Source of the DNA: an uncultured Verrucomicrobiota bacterium
GTDB lineage: Bacteria; Verrucomicrobiota; Verrucomicrobiia; Chthoniobacterales; SZAS-18
Assembly: GCA_937871685.1 (NCBI GenBank)
Contig: CALMOL010000352.1
Span: forward strand, 1 to 11,448
Length of the DNA stretch: 11,448 nucleotides
Direction of reading: 5' to 3'
The position numbers were made by a program, and so were the translations under genes. Positions 9,254 to 11,448 of the stretch are shown here, piece by piece. A model generated the notes under the pieces. That model was not told the origin of the DNA. It did no database searches and saw only the letters and a program-made list of their open reading frames with translations. Position 1 is the stretch's first letter. Every line of letters starts with the position of its first letter.

Positions 9254-9274
9254 GTTTTATCCTGACCCCTTTCC
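9246..9274 (-). repeat. Right inverted repeat arm of the RAYT element
   Basis: Inverted copy of 8114-8142 (28 of 29 positions). It starts TGTCATGAG, contains TTTTATCCTGACCCC and ends in CTTTCC. It overlaps the last codons and the stop of the transposase gene, so the coding end is constrained by the recognition sequence. Confidence 0.85.
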
Positions 9275-9319
9275 CCTCAAAGGCAGCCGGCTGGCTCCTT
9301 CTGCGAAAACGGCCCGCGC

Positions 9320-9600
9320 GCGGCTTCTCGCTACTTCGGCGCCGACACAATGGCGGTCAACCTTTTCGCTCTCCACTCTGGGCACTCCAACGCACGGGCC
9401 GCCCACCTCCAGCGCTTCTCGCTTGGGAACCTCGGAAGGGAGCGAGATCTTCCTAATGAAGCAAGCTTCCCTCGCATGCGGATTCTCGTTACTCGGTGCC
9501 GGGACGAATCCCGCGCGCCTTTCACTTTTCACGGGAGCATTCCAACGCCCGGGACACCCACCTCCAGCGCTTCTCGCCCGGGAACCTCGGCAGGGTGCGA
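9320..9600. repeat. Two diverged tandem copies of a ~155-bp non-coding repeat
   Basis: Copy 1 (about 9320-9445) and copy 2 (about 9478-9600) share a well conserved end. Positions 9384-9445 and 9539-9600 agree at 54 of 62 bases by hand alignment, including CCCACCTCCAGCGCTTCTCG and GGGAACCTCGG. The start of each copy is also alike (GCGG.TTCTCG.TAC near 9320 and 9478), with small indels between. A third fragment seems present: CTAATGAAG followed closely by AGCTT occurs at about 9455 and again at about 9644. The offset of 155 is not a multiple of three and no frame keeps the same translation in both copies, so this is not a coding repeat. It may be a dispersed intergenic element of this genome. 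Confidence 0.7.
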
Positions 9601-10030
9601 AGCCTGCCTGCTAAACGAGCTAGGCACACGACCGCCAGCGGTCTAATGAAGAGCTTGTAACACCAGCCCTGCCAAGGCACAGGTGATCGGGCGTCCTTTC
9701 ACCGGCGTCGCCGTTTTCTTGTCTCCAGGCGCGCGGTTGCGCTGGACGACCCTGCCTGCCATCGGCGCGCCGGGTGGGGGCTGGCGCGCGGGCTTGCGAG
9801 CACCAGCACCGCGCGGGTGCCTGGCGAGTCGGGCAGCCCGCCCACCCAAGGTTTCCCATCCGTGACGCGAGAAGAGCCGGCCGAACTCGCGGCACGCGGG
9901 AGGCGGCGCCACTGGTGTCCCGCGAGGGCGAAGCCTTCGGCAAGGCTTGGCAAATCCGGTAGGCGGAGGTGAGCGCAACTTCCTCAGGGCTGGGCCCGCG
10001 GGCGGGGGTTAAACCGAGCGCCGGGGCGGT
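9601..10030. other. Gene-free GC-rich spacer
   Basis: No reading frame here has a convincing start, ribosome binding site or recognisable product; the open frames on both strands follow from the high GC. Visible structures are a small hairpin at 9931-9948 and the palindrome GCCCGCGGGC at 9994-10003. No promoter or RNA gene is recognised. Confidence 0.5.
9928..9951. other. Small perfect hairpin
   Basis: AAGCCTT (9931-9937), loop CGGC, AAGGCTT (9942-9948) form a perfect 7-bp stem, extended by two further pairs after one G-G mismatch (9928-9929 with 9950-9951). It has no T-run on either side, so it is not a standard intrinsic terminator. Its role is unknown. Confidence 0.55.
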
Positions 10031-10375
10031 CCGGCGCAGACTTCGCTCCCATCCTGCGCAGGGTGGCGGTGATCCTGCGCAGGCTTGGGCCAAGCCTCGC
10101 GTCACTTGGCCGGGGTCCTGCGCAGGACGGTTTTCATCCTGCGCAGGGTGGTGGCTCACCCTGCGCAGGCTTGGCCGAAGTCTCGCGTCACTCGGGAAGG
10201 GTCCTGCGCAGGACGACGGGAAGCCTGCGCAGACTTGGGAGGCATCCTGCGCAGGATCAAACTCGTCCTGCGCAGGATGGCTCCAAGTCTTGCGAGAGTG
10301 GGGCCGAAGTCTCGCGAACGTGGCCCGGAAGTGGCGCGAGAGTGCCGGCCAAGTCTCGCGAGGGTGGCTTCCAAG
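10031..10375. repeat. Array of 16 palindrome-centred units, period 21-22 bp
   Basis: Each unit is a 10-bp core plus an 11- or 12-bp spacer. Cores begin at 10031, 10053, 10074, 10095, 10117, 10138, 10160, 10181, 10203, 10224, 10246, 10267, 10288, 10310, 10332 and 10354. Eight are the perfect palindrome CCTGCGCAGG and one is CCTGCGCAGA. The others are CCGGCGCAGA (first), CCTCGCGTCA and TCTCGCGTCA (fourth, eighth), and a final run related to the palindrome TCTCGCGAGA (TCTTGCGAGA, TCTCGCGAAC, TGGCGCGAGA, TCTCGCGAGG). Spacers mostly start GTGG, CTTGG or ACG and often end AAG. A weak 17th unit may start at 10376. Core centres are 21 or 22 bp apart throughout (mean 21.5), about two turns of B-DNA. 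Spacers are far too short and the repeats too palindromic for CRISPR. Function is unknown: protein-binding array, cruciform-forming element, or a decayed mobile palindromic element. Confidence 0.88.
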
Positions 10376-10709
10376 TGACAGGAGGGTCTCTCCGGCGGGA
10401 GGCAGGGGGCGGCGCTTCCGGCCGGCGAAGCTCGGTTTCCAGGGTGGTCGAGGCACCGGCCCCATCGCGGGGGGAGCGGGTTAGTGCCCTGGATTCAGCC
10501 GATCCCCGGGAGGAGGAAAGCGGGTTTCCCGCCGGGCGGCCGGGTCCGGGAGGCGGAGCCTCGAAGGAAGAAGACGGACCGCCCGGTTTGAGGGTCCAAT
10601 GTCCGGGGGAAGGCCGGGTGGCGGCCGGCATCCTGGCGGCCACAAAACGCCGGCCGGGGTGGAGCGTCGCTTTTTTTGGCGGTGGGAACGGCTGCCTCCA
10701 GAAGAGAAA
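10376..10709. other. Gene-free GC-rich stretch with purine-rich runs
   Basis: Between the palindrome array and the stem-loop cluster I see no supported gene. The sequence is purine-rich in places (GGGAGGAGGAAAG near 10508, CGAAGGAAGAAGACGG near 10562). CGGCCGGC at 10622-10629 pairs with GCCGGCCG at 10649-10656 across a 19-base loop, and a run of seven T follows at 10671-10677. The gap of 14 bases between stem and T-run is too long for a canonical intrinsic terminator. AATGTCCGGGGG at 10598-10609 is repeated exactly at 10745-10756. Confidence 0.5.
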
Positions 10710-10727
10710 ACTTTTTTCAAAAAAAGT
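10710..10727. other. Perfect A/T-tract inverted repeat
   Basis: ACTTTTTT (10710-10717) and AAAAAAGT (10720-10727) are perfect inverted arms separated by CA. In DNA this gives a T-tract against an A-tract, a candidate bent or architectural element; in RNA it is a weak hairpin. It is conspicuous in a sequence otherwise near 70% GC and opens the cluster of stem-loops upstream of the gene at 10889. Confidence 0.6.
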
Positions 10728-10730
10728 CCT

Positions 10731-10758
10731 CCCCCCGGACAGATAATGTCCGGGGGGG
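10731..10758 (+). promoter_or_regulatory. Strong 11-bp stem-loop in the leader of the downstream gene
   Basis: CCCCCCGGACA (10731-10741) and TGTCCGGGGGG (10747-10757) pair perfectly around the five-base loop GATAA. There is no following T-run, so it is not a classical terminator on the plus strand; on the minus strand the preceding A-tract (10719-10725) would give U residues after the hairpin, but a GTCCT segment intervenes. It lies about 130 bp before the start at 10889 and probably shapes the leader transcript or ends transcription coming from one side. The role is inferred from structure only. Confidence 0.6.
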
Positions 10759-10774
10759 TGCCGGAGATTGTCCT

Positions 10775-10837
10775 GCGCCCCCGCTCATGGGGGTGCTTCC
10801 CAGAAGCAGGCGGCTCCGCGGCGCGGCTTCCTGGGAA
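10775..10837 (+). promoter_or_regulatory. Two further consecutive stem-loops upstream of the gene at 10889
   Basis: The first stem pairs GCGCCCCC (10775-10782) with GGGGGTGC (10789-10796) around GCTCAT, with one G-U pair. The second, directly adjacent, pairs TTCCCAG (10797-10803) with CTGGGAA (10831-10837) and continues inward as AAGC with GCTT after a single bulged C, enclosing a GC-rich loop. Together with the stem at 10731 they form three consecutive hairpins ending about 50 bp before the start codon. They could act as a structured 5' leader or attenuator. I cannot match them to a known riboswitch class. Confidence 0.5.
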
Positions 10838-10888
10838 CGATCACCACGCCCGTCACCGCGGCTCGGTCAGAAAGAAAGGAAAAGTCCT

Positions 10889-11448
10889 ATGAAGCAGACC
10901 ACCAAAACCATCGCGCGCACCAACCACGCGCCCCTGAACGTGGCCGCCGAGCAGTGGCATACCATTGATGCCACCACCACGACGCTCCAAACGCAGTATG
11001 CGCCCGCCCTCCAGCCCCTGGGCGAGGCGGAGCGCCGCCAGCTCCTGCGCGTCAACGTGGCCAACGCCGCCTTCGCGGCCGACTACGTGACCTTGCTGCA
11101 AGGCCGGCCCGGCCTGGTGCCCGACCTGCTCAAGCCCGCCGACACGCTGCGCGACTGGCAAGCCCGCCAGGAACTGCGCGAGCGCTTGCCCGCCATCCAG
11201 AAGTTGGTCCAGGATATCGTGGACACCATCGACGGCCTGGAGGCCGATTGCTACGCGGCGGCGCTGGGCGCTTGGCGCGTGCTGGTCAAGAGCGGCCTGG
11301 CCACGGGCACCGACCCGGCCTTCGACGTGATGCGTGTGCACGTCGAGCAGCGCGCCACCAAGCGCCGGCAGACGCGGGCGGCGAATGTGGCGCTGAAGGC
11401 CGCCCAGGACGCGCTGGCCGCGGCCCAGCCGCCCGGCGGGGGCAACGG
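10889..11448 (+). CDS. Helical protein of unknown function (3' partial)
   Basis: The frame starts at ATG 10889 with AAAGGA at 10875-10880, eight bases upstream, and stays open to the right edge (186 full codons). I do not recognise the family. The N-terminus is MKQTTKTIARTNHAPLNVAAEQWHTI, polar and without signal peptide. The remainder reads as long amphipathic helices (LGEAERRQLLRVNVANAAFAA; DWQARQELRERLPAIQKLVQ; IDGLEADCYAAALGAWRVLV), then a basic stretch RATKRRQTRAANVALKAAQD and an Ala/Pro/Gly-rich tail AAAQPPGGGN. Composition and codon use (G/C third positions) match the high-GC genes of the window, unlike the toxin tip. The strong ribosome binding site and consistent codon bias support it as a real gene. 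The structured leader immediately upstream suggests post-transcriptional control, which is an inference. Confidence 0.8.
   Translation, partial: MKQTTKTIARTNHAPLNVAAEQWHTIDATTTTLQTQYAPALQPLGEAERRQLLRVNVANAAFAADYVTLLQGRPGLVPDLLKPADTLRDWQARQELRERLPAIQKLVQDIVDTIDGLEADCYAAALGAWRVLVKSGLATGTDPAFDVMRVHVEQRATKRRQTRAANVALKAAQDALAAAQPPGGGN

Larger units (their letters stand above)
8114..9274 (+). mobile_element. RAYT (REP-associated tyrosine transposase) element with flanking inverted repeats
   Basis: A single transposase gene sits between two 29-bp arms (8114-8142 and 9246-9274) that are inverted copies with one mismatch. The unit is 1,161 bp. No target duplication is apparent next to the arms, which fits the HUH single-strand mechanism of the IS200/RAYT group rather than DDE transposition. 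The element lies 81 bp after the putative immunity gene and does not interrupt any gene I can see. Whether it still moves, or is a domesticated single-copy RAYT, cannot be told from one window. Confidence 0.75.

Noticed and set aside
8760..9614. 284-codon frame crossing the transposase end into the repeat region
   Set aside because: Out of frame with the transposase, low-complexity translation, and runs through both inverted repeat and intergenic repeat with no start signal.
10031..10375. CRISPR array
   Set aside because: Repeats of 10 bp with 11-12 bp spacers, palindromic cores, variable repeats and no cas genes do not fit CRISPR.
10622..10677. Intrinsic terminator made of the 10622-10656 stem and the T-run at 10671
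   Set aside because: Fourteen bases separate stem and T-run, and the loop of 19 bases is long.
10063..10746. Open frame of 227 codons over the palindrome array, with other long frames on both strands
   Set aside because: The array lacks stop codons because of its GC-rich repeat. Unit lengths alternate between 21 and 22, so no frame keeps a repeated peptide, and no ribosome binding site supports a start.

Overview
The window looks like a chromosomal accessory region of a high-GC bacterium, most likely from the Verrucomicrobiota (Opitutales-like), with Planctomycetota or a related group as alternatives. This is an inference. It rests on the very high GC of the ordinary genes (83% by hand count at 181-240), the giant secreted-type protein with LamG, PKD and Ig-like modules fused to an RHS shell, and a RAYT-type transposase with a C-terminal helix-turn-helix extension of the kind I associate with these phyla. 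No rRNA, tRNA or taxonomic marker gene is present.

Region 1 (1-8032) is a polymorphic toxin locus. One reading frame, open at the left edge, runs to 7700 and encodes more than 2,540 residues. In order it carries the end of a PKD-like domain, a LamG-like jelly roll, two PKD-like domains, five Ig-like domains, an RHS N-terminal module, a long run of YD repeats and the RHS core ending in DPSG. After these comes a roughly 236-residue C-terminal toxin module that resembles the DUF3990-type ADP-ribosyltransferase fold. A 111-codon acidic gene overlaps its stop codon by ATGA and is the natural candidate for the cognate immunity gene. The GC content falls sharply over the toxin tip and the downstream gene, as expected for an exchangeable toxin-immunity cassette. 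The likely scheme is that the stalk and shell present or deliver the tip, the RHS core releases it by self-cleavage, and the small protein protects the producer.

Region 2 (8114-9274) is a self-contained RAYT (Y1/HUH) transposase element bounded by a 29-bp inverted repeat matching at 28 of 29 positions. The right arm overlaps the transposase stop codon.

Region 3 (9275-10888) holds no gene I can support and is full of structured DNA. It contains a diverged tandem duplication of about 155 bp (9320-9600), a perfect small hairpin near 9940, and a striking array of 16 units of 21-22 bp (10031-10375). Each array unit is built on a 10-bp palindromic or near-palindromic core (CCTGCGCAGG or TCTCGCGAGA type). 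After a GC-rich stretch there is a dense cluster of stem-loops (10710-10837) just ahead of the last gene.

Region 4 (10889-11448) is the start of a helical protein of unknown function with a good ribosome binding site, cut by the right edge of the window.
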